From an uncultured Prevotellaceae bacterium (GTDB lineage: Bacteria; Bacteroidota; Bacteroidia; Bacteroidales; Bacteroidaceae), in the NCBI GenBank assembly GCA_900318115.1, contig ONJJ01000031.1:1-64000 (forward strand): a DNA stretch of 64,000 nucleotides, given 5' to 3'. This document shows positions 46,739 through 55,651 of this stretch, one piece after another. Each line of letters begins with the position of its first letter. The first letter of the stretch is position 1. The position numbers were made by a program, and so were the translations under genes. The notes beneath the pieces were generated by a model. The model made no database searches and was not told where the DNA came from. It worked only from the letters and a program-made list of their open reading frames with translations.

Positions 46739-46777
46739 CGCTGCCTGCATCGCGTTCTGGTGCAGGCAGCGTTTTTT
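46739..46777 (+). terminator. Rho-independent terminator after the kinase gene
   Basis: CGCTGCCTGCA and TGCAGGCAGCG form a perfect 11-bp stem around an 11-base loop, followed by six T. It starts 20 bases after the kinase stop codon. Confidence 0.92.
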
Positions 46778-46862
46778 CTTCGCCCCGAAGTAGATTCCGA
46801 GGGCTTTTTTGAGGCAAATATAGATGCTTCGGAGGGTGAAGAGTGATTTTTTTGCCATTTTG

Positions 46863-46894
46863 TTTGGTGGAATGAAATAAAAGCCCTACCTTTG
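46863..46894 (+). promoter_or_regulatory. Consensus promoter for the tRNA pair
   Basis: TTTG at 46863-46866 and TACCTTTG at 46887-46894 are separated by exactly 20 bases, matching the Bacteroidota consensus. The first tRNA begins 47 bases later. Confidence 0.85.
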
Positions 46895-46940
46895 CGCCGT
46901 CAAAAAGCCAAAAGGCGTACATCTGCCGCCTAAAACTGCT

Positions 46941-47022
46941 GCGCTTGTGGTGGAATTGGTAGACACGCCAGACTTAGGATCTGGTGCCGCGAGGCGTGTA
47001 AGTTCGAGTCTTATCAGGCGTA
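46941..47022 (+). tRNA. tRNA-Leu (anticodon UAG)
   Basis: The 82-base sequence folds as a cloverleaf with acceptor stem GCGCTTG/CAGGCGT, D arm, anticodon stem CCAGA/TCTGG around loop CTTAGGA (anticodon UAG), a variable arm of the leucine type, and a T arm with TTCGAGT. The 3' CCA is not encoded. It is followed after 20 bases by tRNA-Val in the same transcript. Confidence 0.93.
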
Positions 47023-47042
47023 CATCTTTGACATATTATCGA

Positions 47043-47116
47043 GTCGGCATAGCTCAGCTGGTTAGAGTATCACCTTGACATGGTGGGGGTCCTTGGTTCG
47101 AGTCCAAGTGTCGACA
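47043..47116 (+). tRNA. tRNA-Val (anticodon GAC)
   Basis: The 74-base sequence has acceptor stem GTCGGCA/TGTCGAC, anticodon stem TCACC/GGTGG around loop TTGACAT (anticodon GAC) and T loop TTCGAGT. The 3' CCA is not encoded. It shares the promoter upstream of tRNA-Leu and ends just before a strong hairpin terminator. Confidence 0.93.
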
Positions 47117-47122
47117 CAACAA

Positions 47123-47167
47123 AAATCCGCCGCAGACATCATTCAGTGTCTGCGGCGGATTTCTTTT
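47123..47167. terminator. Bidirectional terminator between tRNA-Val and nhaA
   Basis: A perfect 16-bp stem (AAATCCGCCGCAGACA and complement) with an 8-base loop lies at 47123-47162. It has T-runs on both strands, so it can end both the tRNA transcript and the converging nhaA transcript. Confidence 0.92.
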
Positions 47168-47190
47168 GTCGGAGACCTTGCCGGAACTCC

Positions 47191-48558
47191 TTATTTCGCC
47201 ACCTGCTTGGGCAGCGTGTAGTTCAGCATCAGGCTGCCCACGATGGCAGAGGCAATGGTGCCGCAGAGAATGCCCAGCTTGGCCTCGTTCAGCATGTCAG
47301 CAGCCTCCTGACCCAGATGTACAGGATAGCTCAGAGCAGCAATGAACATCGACACCGTGAAGCCGATGCCGCAGAGCATACACACACTGGCGAACGAACG
47401 CCAGTTGGCACCTTCGGGCATCTGGCACCAGCCAAGCTTGATGCTCAGCCACGAGAAACTCAGCACACCAGTGAACTTACCAATCAGCAGACCCAGGAAC
47501 ACACCCAGTGCCACGCCGTGGAACAGACTCATGAAGCTCAGGTCCGTGAAGTCTACACCGGCATTCGCGAAGGCGAACAGCGGAATCACGGCGTAGTTGA
47601 TGGGGAGCGTCAGCTGGTCCTCGATGTCCTGCAGCGGAGAAATCAGGTAGTCTGATGCACTCTCGATGCGGCGCAGGATCTGCAACTCGGCCTTGTCGAT
47701 GACCACCGGCTTGTTCTTGTCGGCCTCCGTGACCTCAATCTCGGGATAGCGGTTCACCAGGCTGCGGATGCGCTGGGCGTAGTAACGAGTGCCCTTGACC
47801 AGGTTGGCCGGGATGCAGAAGGCGAGCACCACACCGGCGATGGTGGCGTGGATTCCGGAGTTCAGGACCATATACCAGAGCACCATACCCAAAGCCATAT
47901 AGAACGCCTTCAGGCGCACGCCCTTGAAGTTTCCATAGAGCAGGATGGCAACCACCGCGGCGGCTCCGATGAGGTACTGCCAGGCCAGGCCCTGCGAGTA
48001 GAAGATTGCAATGACGATGATGCCGCCGAGGTCATCCGCCACAGCCAGTGCTGCGAGGAAAATCTTCAGACCTGCCGGCACACGTTTGCTGAAAATCGAC
48101 AGCACGCCCAGCGAGAACGCGATATCCGTGGCCATGGGGATGGCACAGCCGCGCTCCATCATCGGATGACCCAGACAGACGCAGAAGAACACCACCACGG
48201 GAAGCAGCATACCGCCGCAGGCACCGATGATAGGCAACAGCGCCTTCTGCCGCGACGATAACTCGCCGCACAGCACCTCGCGCTTGATCTCCAGACCCAC
48301 GCTGAGGAAGAAGAAGAACATCAGGTAGTCGTTGATGAAATCCAACAGCGACATCGGATGACCACCATGGCTGAACACATTAAACGAACCGATGCTCAGC
48401 GACACAGGCTGTTCCCACAGCCAGGCGTAAAAGTTGCGCGTGGCGGGGAGGTTGGCGAAGACCAGTGCCAGCACTGTGGCGCTAATCAGCAGGGCACTGG
48501 CACTCACATAACGGCGGATGAGGCCGCCTAAAGAAGAATCTTGTAAACTATCTGCCAT
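47191..48558 (-). CDS. nhaA: Na+/H+ antiporter NhaA
   Basis: The 455-residue inner-membrane protein has the NhaA pattern, with the GLEIKRE loop after the second helices and the essential adjacent Asp pair in ALAVADDLGGIIVIA. It exports sodium in exchange for protons. Between helices VIII and IX it has an expanded hydrophilic segment (VNRYPEIEVTEADKNKPVVI), as in other Bacteroidota NhaA. The start at 48558 (MADSLQDSS) is preferred since the longer frame would contain the -7 promoter element. Confidence 0.94.
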   Translation of the reverse strand: MADSLQDSSLGGLIRRYVSASALLISATVLALVFANLPATRNFYAWLWEQPVSLSIGSFNVFSHGGHPMSLLDFINDYLMFFFFLSVGLEIKREVLCGELSSRQKALLPIIGACGGMLLPVVVFFCVCLGHPMMERGCAIPMATDIAFSLGVLSIFSKRVPAGLKIFLAALAVADDLGGIIVIAIFYSQGLAWQYLIGAAAVVAILLYGNFKGVRLKAFYMALGMVLWYMVLNSGIHATIAGVVLAFCIPANLVKGTRYYAQRIRSLVNRYPEIEVTEADKNKPVVIDKAELQILRRIESASDYLISPLQDIEDQLTLPINYAVIPLFAFANAGVDFTDLSFMSLFHGVALGVFLGLLIGKFTGVLSFSWLSIKLGWCQMPEGANWRSFASVCMLCGIGFTVSMFIAALSYPVHLGQEAADMLNEAKLGILCGTIASAIVGSLMLNYTLPKQVAK

Positions 48559-48592
48559 TTCTTTAAAAACTTTGTTTGAATGAATTTGGGCG

Positions 48593-48600
48593 CAAAGATA
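48593..48600 (-). promoter_or_regulatory. -7 element for nhaA
   Basis: TATCTTTG on the minus strand is 34 bases upstream of the chosen nhaA start. No good -33 box is seen. Confidence 0.55.
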
Positions 48601-48676
48601 CACTTTTTTTCCGTTCCTTGTTCCTTTCGGCACCGGAATTTAAGTATCTTTTCACTTTCGCATCCACTTCGCGCAT

Positions 48677-48806
48677 GCAAAACAGAATTCCAAAAACCTT
48701 GCTAACCTTGCTAATTTCCTTAATTTCTGTTAAGGCGGCAGGCGCAGTGGCTTCGACAGACCTTGCCCGCCCGGCCCTTGTGCCGCTTGACAGTTCAAGA
48801 AGTCTC
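48677..48806 (-). repeat. 3'-end repeat module, copy A
   Basis: A 130-base element beginning 22 bases downstream of the phosphoribosyltransferase stop (minus strand). It is about 80 percent identical by eye, with equal length, to copy B at 49783-49912, and its distal 60 bases match copy C at 61551. It contains the small hairpin CTTGACAGTTCAAG and the doubled 9-mer ACCTTGCTA. Unlike B and C it has no adjacent GACCGCG terminator. Confidence 0.85.
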
Positions 48807-48828
48807 AGGCGGTATCTTCGGAGCTGCT

Positions 48829-49632
48829 TCAGAAGGCATCAGCCATGAGGTCGTGGCGACCGATGAGGCTGAAGATGCTGATGCGGTTGTCCTCGTTGAG
48901 GATGCGCAGGGTGCGCAGAATCTCACCGAGGGTGCTTCCGCTGGTGGTGACGTCGTCGATGATGAGCACGTTCTGCTGGCGGATGGTGGCGCACAACTCC
49001 TCGTCAGCCTTGGTCGCAAAGCGAAGGAACTGGGTCATGTAGGGGCGGAAGCGGCTTTTCTTGACGTCGCGTGCGATGGTGAAGTAGTCCTTGTGGTGGA
49101 TGAGGTCAAGCATCTGCTGGATGCTGTCGCGTACCTGCTGCTTCTGTGCCTCGGTGTAGCGGGGCCGCCCATTCTCAAGCACATCGTTGAGATATTGTTT
49201 TTCGTATGCCTGCATGTCGAACGAGATGTTCGTGGGCAGGTTTTTCAGCAGCTCGACCTCCTGCAGCATCGGCTGCGCGAAGCGGTAGATGTAGCGGAGC
49301 ATGTATTGGTTGACCTGGCTCGACGACTCGGGCATGACCACGAGGTTGAAGTCGTAGAGGTTGATGCGACGGTGGAGGCAGTCCACGGCTTTCTTGATGA
49401 ACTGAGTCAGGTCGGGCTGGTCCTGCAGGCGGTCCGTGAACTTGACGTGATGGATGAAGGCGGTGCGGAGGGCGCCGCTTACCTCGTCGCCGAACTCATA
49501 GCCGTAGTAGAAGCAATGGCCGAAGGCCTCCACTTGATAGCCGTCGCCGGTGAGGCTGACGAGGTCGTCAACACCATCGTGCTCAAAGTCGAACACGAAT
49601 CGCTGTGTCTCGTTGTCGAAGCTTACACCCAT
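48829..49632 (-). CDS. Phosphoribosyltransferase-domain protein
   Basis: The protein of about 267 residues ends in a PRTase-type domain whose PRPP loop VLIIDDVTTSGSTLGEIL (about residues 220-237) is the clear type I signature. The N-terminal two thirds (QPDLTQFIKKAVDCLHRRINLYDFNLVVMPESSSQVNQY) include a split PRTase core with inserted helices. Its substrate cannot be told; ComF-like or regulatory roles are possible. I use ATG 49632, since the longer frame includes the -7 element TACTTTTG at 49663-49670. It lies between nhaA and the restriction island. Confidence 0.8.
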   Translation of the reverse strand: MGVSFDNETQRFVFDFEHDGVDDLVSLTGDGYQVEAFGHCFYYGYEFGDEVSGALRTAFIHHVKFTDRLQDQPDLTQFIKKAVDCLHRRINLYDFNLVVMPESSSQVNQYMLRYIYRFAQPMLQEVELLKNLPTNISFDMQAYEKQYLNDVLENGRPRYTEAQKQQVRDSIQQMLDLIHHKDYFTIARDVKKSRFRPYMTQFLRFATKADEELCATIRQQNVLIIDDVTTSGSTLGEILRTLRILNEDNRISIFSLIGRHDLMADAF

Positions 49633-49662
49633 ATCTTGATGACTTTGATGTCGTTTCCGCCA

Positions 49663-49670
49663 CAAAAGTA
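49663..49670 (-). promoter_or_regulatory. -7 element for the phosphoribosyltransferase gene
   Basis: TACTTTTG on the minus strand is 30 bases upstream of the chosen start at 49632. Confidence 0.55.
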
Positions 49671-49744
49671 CATAAAATCGTGGAGATGACAAAAGAAATG
49701 CTGTTTTTTTCGTCGGAGGCGGGGCTGAAAAGGTTTTTTTCATC

Positions 49745-49785
49745 GAAAAAGACCGCGCCGTTAAGAGGACGCGGTCTGTTTTGCA
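49745..49785 (-). terminator. Terminator hairpin of repeat module B (end of the hsdR transcript)
   Basis: GACCGCG and CGCGGTC pair (49751-49776) around a 12-base loop; on the minus strand the stem is followed by TTTTT. A near-identical hairpin at 61511-61550 goes with repeat copy C. Confidence 0.85.
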
Positions 49786-49912
49786 AAACAGAATTTCAAA
49801 AACCTTGCTAACCTTGCTAATTTCCTTAAAATGTGTTAAGCAGACAAGCCAGACTGCTTCAGCAGACCTTGCACGCTCGGCGCTTGTGCCGCTTGACAGT
49901 TCAAGAAGTCTC
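49783..49912 (-). repeat. 3'-end repeat module, copy B
   Basis: A 130-base element starting 54 bases downstream of the hsdR stop and running into the terminator at 49745. It has the same length as copy A and similar sequence. With the terminator it forms a direct repeat with copy C, and the two bracket the whole restriction island. Confidence 0.88.
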
Positions 49913-49966
49913 TGGGAGAGGGGGAATCAAAGGGCTGTGGTAGGTGATTGGACCTGAGAGTTGACA

Positions 49967-52900
49967 TCATTCTTCCAAGTGACTATCCGCTTTATATTCC
50001 ACTTCTTCTTCTGCTGCCATGCTATATGACCTCTGCTGCATTTCGATGATATTTGTCGCGGGCTGCTTGGCGGCTTCTCGGACCATGGGTGTATAGCTTC
50101 CAATGATGCGCTTCCAGTCCATGATGCCCATATCCGGATAGCGCTCGCCGAATTGTTCCATCACCTCGCGCTGAAGTTCTGCATCGGAGGTCGCTGGGTT
50201 CAGTTGCAGGCGGTTGTAGATGAGGTTGCGCACGTCGCGGTCATCTTCGATGCTGGCTAGCTTACGCTCCACATAGTTCTCATCATCGTCAGCCCACTTG
50301 TTGCACTGAGCCATGACTGTTTCCAGGGCCTTCTCCTGTCCTTCGGGCGGATATTGGTATTTCTTTAGCAGTCGTTTTACCAATACGCGCATCTTCGCAC
50401 GGGCAGACTCCTTGCGGTTCCAGTCGATGGTGCGATTGCGGCGAAGTTGTTCTGTCAGCTCACAGGTGAGTGCCACAAACTGTTCGTCGGTATAAGCCTC
50501 GCGGATGCCTTCTGGCGAAGACAAAGCATCGTAGAAAGCTTTTTCTTCAATGGTCAGTCCTAGTTTGTTGCTTTCTTCCTCGTTCCGCTTAATGTCCTCA
50601 GCCATCTTCAGCAGTTCCTCAATGACCTCCTCGTTGGTCAACATCCCTTTCAGGTAGTTGGAGAGAGCCATATTCAGCAGGTCGGAGAATTTCTTGCTCT
50701 GCACCACGTTGGTACGTTCAAAGCTGTGGATGCGTTCCTTCAGCAGGCGTTCCAGCAGTTTCACGGCCAGGTTCTTCTCCTTCATTTTCCGTATCTCCTT
50801 CTGGAATGCTTCCTCAAAGAGCGAGAAGTTGGCTCCTTCCGACTTGAAGAGGTTGATGACCCCCTGGCTTTGGATGCTCTGCTCCAGGAGATGGCTGATG
50901 CGCTCGTTGATGTCCTGTTTGGTAATCTTCCCTTTCTGCGCCAGACGTGACAACAGCACACGCACGGCATCCATGAAGGCCACTTCCTGTTTCTCTTGTG
51001 GCTCGGCCAACGAACGGCAAAGGGTCAGTGCATTGTGCAGCAGTTGACTCTCCTTCATGAAGTCCTTCATCTGCTCCGCACGCCCGGGAGCCAGCATGAA
51101 GTTGACGCCACCTTTGATTAACTGCGCTCTCTCTGGGTCTGTGCCAGCATAGAAGCCACTATAATCAAAGCCGTACATCAGGTCACGGCATATCTCCAGC
51201 TTCTCTTGGAACTTTACTCGCGCCGTCTTGTTGATATCCGGGTCTCCAAACTGCTGACGGTCGCGCTGCGTGTAGTCCTGCATAGCCTGTTTCAGTGCTC
51301 CGGCAATACCTACGTAATCGACGATGAGACCGCCCTCCTTTTCAGGGAACACTCGATTGACACGGGCGATGGCCTGCATCAGGTTATGTCCCTTCATCGG
51401 CTTATAGACATACATCGTTGCCAGCGACGGCACATCGAAGCCTGTCAGCCACATATCCACCACGATGGCAATCTTCATGGGCGACGCATCCTCTTTGAAC
51501 AAGGCTGCATACTCCTTGTTCATCTTGGGCTGTATCACATCGTGCCACTCTTCCTTGTCCGTATTGGCAGCACTGGCCACCACATGCACTTTCTCCGTCC
51601 ATTCGGGGCGCAGTTCCAGTATCTTACGATATATCTTCACCGCCGCCTCCTTGTTATACGCCACAATCATAGCCTTGCCCGTCAACTCCTGTTGGCGGTT
51701 CTTTTCATAGTGCTCTATGATATCGCGGCAAAGGCTGTCGATGGTATCAGGATGACAGAGTATCTGCTTGATGCCGCTGTTGTCCTGCCGTGCCTTATTG
51801 ATTTGTTCTGGTGAGGCTCCTTCCTCTGCCAGTCGGTCAAACTCATCATCCAGTTTCTTTAGTACCTCCTCATCCAGTTTCAGATTGACCACACGACTCT
51901 CGTAATAGACTGGTCGTGTGGCACCATCCTCCACGGCTTGCGTCATGTCATACACATCGATGTAGTCGCCGAATACCTCCTTGGTGTCGCGGTCGGCTTC
52001 ACTGATAGGCGTACCCGTAAAACCGATGAACGACGCATGAGGCAGCGCCTCACGCATCAACAGCGCATAGCCTTTCTTCATGCGCTCGGCTTTCACGTCC
52101 CAATGTTCGTCACCATACTGTGAGCGGTGGGCTTCATCGGTGATGACGATGATGTTCTCGCGTTCTGATAGTAAGCCAGTTTCTTCCTCAAACTTCTGTA
52201 TCGTCGTAAAAATGATGCCGCCCGTCTGCAGGTCTTTCAGTTTGCGCACTAGGTCCTCGCGTCCGGCAGTCTTGGTCAACTTACCTTTTTCGTTCAGGTC
52301 GAAGCCTACGCGCTGCGGCTCCTGACGCAGGAACTTCTGGCAACCGGCAAACTGCTCATACAGTTGCTGATCCAGGTCGTTGCGGTCGGTCACCACCACG
52401 ATGGTGCACTGCGGGAACTGCTGAATCAGCCTGTGGACATAGAACACCATCGACAGCGACTTGCCGCTGCCTTGTGTGTGCCAGAACACACCAATCTTCC
52501 CATTGCCTCCAATCGCTTCGTGCGTCTTGGCAACAGCCTTGTTGACGGCAAAGTATTGGTGATAGGCTGCCATTATCTTTGCCGTGCGACCGTCTTTATG
52601 GTCGAAGCAGATGAAGTTCTGCAGGATGTCGATGAACCGTTCCCTGCGGAAGATGCCTTCAAAGAAAGTCTCGTAGTCAATGACCTCTGCCGATTCCGTC
52701 TTACCATCTCTCGACTTCCATTCCATATAGCGGTTCTGCTTGGCAGTGAGTGTTCCGGCTTTCGTGGTCAGCATGTCGCTGGTCACGGAGAAGGCGTTAT
52801 AGACAAACAGCGAGGGACATTTCTGCTGATACTGCTTGATTTGCAGATAGGCATCATCTTCCTCCACATGATCGTTGGCAGGTGATTTCAGTTCTATCAC

Positions 52901-53341
52901 CACCAACGGCAAACCATTCACAAAGACAATGATGTCGCAGCGTATCTTCTCTTTCTCTACGACGCGCCACTGGTTGCATACTTTGAACAAGTTCTGAGTG
53001 GGATGTTCGAAGTTCATCAGCCGCACAAGTGCCGTCTGGTTACGTCCATCAGCCACATACTTCACCTCAACACCGTTTTGCAGGTAGTCCATCATCTGCT
53101 CATTGCGCTGTTCCAGCGTGCCCTCATTCACATGCGTCACAATGCGGTATGCCTCTGTCAGCACCTCGTCGCTCATCTTCGAGTTCAGTTTGCGTAACGC
53201 CCGTTGCAGGTCAGCCCCATACCACGGTTCGCGGAAGTCTCGTTCCACGTCGTAGCCGCATTCATACTGGTAGCCCATCCGCTTGAATAGGTCTATCAGC
53301 GTCTGCTCATAGCTGTCTTCTGTGAATTGGTTGATGCTCAT
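49967..53341 (-). CDS. hsdR: Type I restriction enzyme, motor/nuclease subunit HsdR
   Basis: The 1124-residue protein has the type I R-subunit order: a PD-(D/E)xK nuclease core with Asp136 and V-I-E-L-K (Glu150, Lys152), then a superfamily 2 translocase with Walker A HTQGSGKS (about 289-296) and DEAH at 402-405, RecA domain 2 (VDMWLTGFDVPS and ARVNR segments) and a helical C-terminus. It translocates and cuts unmethylated DNA with HsdM and HsdS. Length is normal and no disruption is visible. Its start overlaps the hsdS stop (ATGA). It is the last gene of the operon. Confidence 0.95.
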   Translation of the reverse strand: MSINQFTEDSYEQTLIDLFKRMGYQYECGYDVERDFREPWYGADLQRALRKLNSKMSDEVLTEAYRIVTHVNEGTLEQRNEQMMDYLQNGVEVKYVADGRNQTALVRLMNFEHPTQNLFKVCNQWRVVEKEKIRCDIIVFVNGLPLVVIELKSPANDHVEEDDAYLQIKQYQQKCPSLFVYNAFSVTSDMLTTKAGTLTAKQNRYMEWKSRDGKTESAEVIDYETFFEGIFRRERFIDILQNFICFDHKDGRTAKIMAAYHQYFAVNKAVAKTHEAIGGNGKIGVFWHTQGSGKSLSMVFYVHRLIQQFPQCTIVVVTDRNDLDQQLYEQFAGCQKFLRQEPQRVGFDLNEKGKLTKTAGREDLVRKLKDLQTGGIIFTTIQKFEEETGLLSERENIIVITDEAHRSQYGDEHWDVKAERMKKGYALLMREALPHASFIGFTGTPISEADRDTKEVFGDYIDVYDMTQAVEDGATRPVYYESRVVNLKLDEEVLKKLDDEFDRLAEEGASPEQINKARQDNSGIKQILCHPDTIDSLCRDIIEHYEKNRQQELTGKAMIVAYNKEAAVKIYRKILELRPEWTEKVHVVASAANTDKEEWHDVIQPKMNKEYAALFKEDASPMKIAIVVDMWLTGFDVPSLATMYVYKPMKGHNLMQAIARVNRVFPEKEGGLIVDYVGIAGALKQAMQDYTQRDRQQFGDPDINKTARVKFQEKLEICRDLMYGFDYSGFYAGTDPERAQLIKGGVNFMLAPGRAEQMKDFMKESQLLHNALTLCRSLAEPQEKQEVAFMDAVRVLLSRLAQKGKITKQDINERISHLLEQSIQSQGVINLFKSEGANFSLFEEAFQKEIRKMKEKNLAVKLLERLLKERIHSFERTNVVQSKKFSDLLNMALSNYLKGMLTNEEVIEELLKMAEDIKRNEEESNKLGLTIEEKAFYDALSSPEGIREAYTDEQFVALTCELTEQLRRNRTIDWNRKESARAKMRVLVKRLLKKYQYPPEGQEKALETVMAQCNKWADDDENYVERKLASIEDDRDVRNLIYNRLQLNPATSDAELQREVMEQFGERYPDMGIMDWKRIIGSYTPMVREAAKQPATNIIEMQQRSYSMAAEEEVEYKADSHLEE

Positions 53342-54012
53342 ATTGCGTTTTCTATTTCGTTTACTTTTAGTTCGCCTGACATCAAGCGAGGAAGAAGGGT
53401 GTCGCGGAGTTGTGCAAGGCGGCGGGATTCTTTAAGCATATATCTTATTTCTTCAAATAGGGGCTTTGTAATTTTACTGAAGTCTGATATTACACTCGTT
53501 GGAGGCATAAGCAACTTCATCCCTTTTATCGTCTTTGAATTAACAGCTGTTGCAATAGATGAAGTGCTACCAAGATTTTCATATTTGTATTGCTTTAGAT
53601 ATAAATATAAAAACTCACGGTAATATTCGGCAGGAAGAATAAACCTTGCTATAGCTTCATTGCTAGTTAGCCGAGTATCGGCTATAGCAACCCTTCCAAC
53701 AGTTAGTTTAAAACTAAGCAAAACTGTATCCTTTTCAACCATAATAATATTAAATCTATCTATCGCTTTATCTGTTAGATATACGCTGGAATCAGATATA
53801 AACATACCACATGAGCCCATATCAGCTATGGATACCCATACATTGTCTTTGTTAGAATCAGAAAACCATTCTTGTTCTTTTCGTGGAGGTGTTTTCCCGA
53901 TGTTTATTTCAAAAACGTCATTTGCTGTTTGTATGCTCCAAGTTCTAGGAATCATCCCCACTTCCGACTCCACAAAAGGTTGGTCACGGAAAGGCTCAAA
54001 GTCAACAACCAC
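53338..54012 (-). pseudogene. hsdS: HsdS specificity subunit, C-terminal half (frameshifted off)
   Basis: This 224-codon frame holds the second target-recognition domain (from EVGMIPRTWSIQTANDVFEI, about residue 20) and the final conserved helix (LRDTLLPRLMSGELKV). It opens in the central conserved region at V-V-D-F-E-P-F, which in intact HsdS continues directly from the F-K-S-W of the upstream half. The only start is a GTG at 54012 without its own leader. Restoring one T at 54007-54008 joins both halves. Its stop overlaps the hsdR start. Confidence 0.88.
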
Positions 54013-54602
54013 GACTTAAACAGAGCCTGTGCCTGCTGCTCTAAATTATCGTTTATCCGCCTGTTCACCTCGATTTTGTCATCAAGGGAATGAAGTATTT
54101 CCATAATTGCAGTTTGTACTTCCATTTTGGGAACAGGTACAAGAACCTCCTTAAATGTAGATGTCGGTCTTGCTAATGCAGGAACACCGACTTGTGAAGC
54201 ATTTGCTAATAGCCTATACTGCCCCATCCTTGTATGGAAGTAGTATACAAAGAAATCAGGCCTGATTACCTTACTTTTGACTGTTAAACGAAACTGACTG
54301 TTCCCTGTTAGGTATCTCTCATATTTAGAATCATTTGGGATATATGAGATTTGGCCAATTGTTCCTCTATGTGTAACTATTATGTCCCCCCTTTTGGCAA
54401 CGCATCTTCCAAGACTCTCTGCCTTTTCTTTTGTAACATAATTGAAAGAATCCTCATTAAGTTTATATGAGTTTAAATTAGACCCATTTAAGTATGGAAC
54501 ACCAGAATCAACATAATTGTCTCTTTTGATGTTTGATCCAAATGGCCCCATTGAAATATCTTCAATAACTTCTGCGACTTTATATTCTTTCCACTCTTCC
54601 AT
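53952..54602 (-). pseudogene. hsdS: HsdS specificity subunit, N-terminal half (frameshifted)
   Basis: This frame holds the first target-recognition domain (about residues 1-175, MEEWKEYKVAEV to the VPVPKMEVQTAIMEIL helix) and the central conserved helix LDDKIEVNRRINDNLEQQAQALFKSW. After that it runs out of frame (LLTLSLSVTNLL) and stops at 53952. The expected continuation is encoded one frame away. A single-TRD half-subunit can in some systems dimerise, so partial function is conceivable. The ATG at 54602 is preferred to the start at 54629, which would overlap the nuclease gene. Confidence 0.88.
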
Positions 54603-54606
54603 AAGC

Positions 54607-55641
54607 TCACTCTCCTTTGTTTTGCGCAAGGCGTTTCACCTCATTGATTTCTTGAATCAGCTGTTCTTGGGTTGGGAGGTATAGTTGATACTCGCTGGCA
54701 AGAATAGTTTTGTTATCTTCGGGCAATGTCATGCGTACAACCGTGTCGTTTTTGGCTGTGCAAAGAAGTATGCCGATAGTGGGGCTCTCATCGGGTAATT
54801 TAACGTTACGGTCGTAGTAGTTAACGTACATCTGCAGCTGCCCTAAGTCTTGATGGGTTAATTCGCCCGTTTTCAGTTCAATGACTACATGGCAGCGTAG
54901 CAGACGATTGTAGAACACCAGGTCGGCAAAGAATTCATCGTCTTCGAGCAAGAGTCTCTTTTGTCGGGCTACAAACGAAAAACCTTTACCCATTTCCAAT
55001 AGGAAATCAGTGAGATGAGTGATGATGGCACCCTCTAAGTCCTTTTCATAGTAGCTGGCTTCTCGGTGCAAACCAAGGAATTCCAACACCATCGGGTCCT
55101 TAATGATTTCAGTTGGCTCCTCTGGTATGCGTTGCTGGCGTGCCACAGCTAGAACGCTCTCCTTGTCATTGCTCATGAGCAGACGTTCATAGAGCATAGA
55201 GTTAATTTGACGTTCCGTTTCACGTGCTGTCCAGGCGTTGTTTACGGATTCCAGTTCATAATACTCGCGTTTGTCGGGGTCTGATATGGAAATAAGTAGC
55301 TTATACTGAGACCAATTCAATTGCGACCGCACTGTGGACGCAATTGGATAAGTCCTATAAAATTGACGTGCTCGCTCTAATTGCCGTACACCAAAACCAG
55401 TACCAAATTCTGGTTCAAGACGGTTGGCCAGCGTTCGAGTCAAGTAAGCACCATAGTCGGCGCGTTCCTTACCGTGTTGCTCTTCTTCAAAGATACGTTG
55501 TCCCAAGTGCCAATACATCTGAACACGACAGAAATCCACACTACGCACAGCATTACTACGGGCTGATTCTATAATCTGCCTGGCATCCGCATACAAGGAT
55601 TCCAACTTTTGTTCGTTATTTATTATTTTCTTCTCTTCCAT
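54607..55641 (-). CDS. DUF1016/YhcG-type PDDEXK nuclease
   Basis: The 344-residue protein has a DUF1016 N-terminal helical domain (about 10-165: QMYWHLGQRIFEEEQ, YGAYLTRTLANRLEPEFG, FSVRQLERARQFY-like helix) and a C-terminal PD-(D/E)xK nuclease domain (DLVFYNRLLRCHVVIELKTGE, with the catalytic Asp, Glu and Lys). YhcG-like proteins are often carried inside type I restriction loci; their task is not settled (DNA ends or recombination have been proposed). It sits between the unknown gene and hsdS, five bases from hsdS. Its 5' junction is identical over 26 bases to that of the rhuM relic at 61128. Confidence 0.9.
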   Translation of the reverse strand: MEEKKIINNEQKLESLYADARQIIESARSNAVRSVDFCRVQMYWHLGQRIFEEEQHGKERADYGAYLTRTLANRLEPEFGTGFGVRQLERARQFYRTYPIASTVRSQLNWSQYKLLISISDPDKREYYELESVNNAWTARETERQINSMLYERLLMSNDKESVLAVARQQRIPEEPTEIIKDPMVLEFLGLHREASYYEKDLEGAIITHLTDFLLEMGKGFSFVARQKRLLLEDDEFFADLVFYNRLLRCHVVIELKTGELTHQDLGQLQMYVNYYDRNVKLPDESPTIGILLCTAKNDTVVRMTLPEDNKTILASEYQLYLPTQEQLIQEINEVKRLAQNKGE

Positions 55642-55651
55642 AAATGAGAAT

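Noticed and set aside
48559-48633. Longer N-terminus for NhaA
   Set aside because: It would include the TATCTTTG promoter element and has no family similarity.
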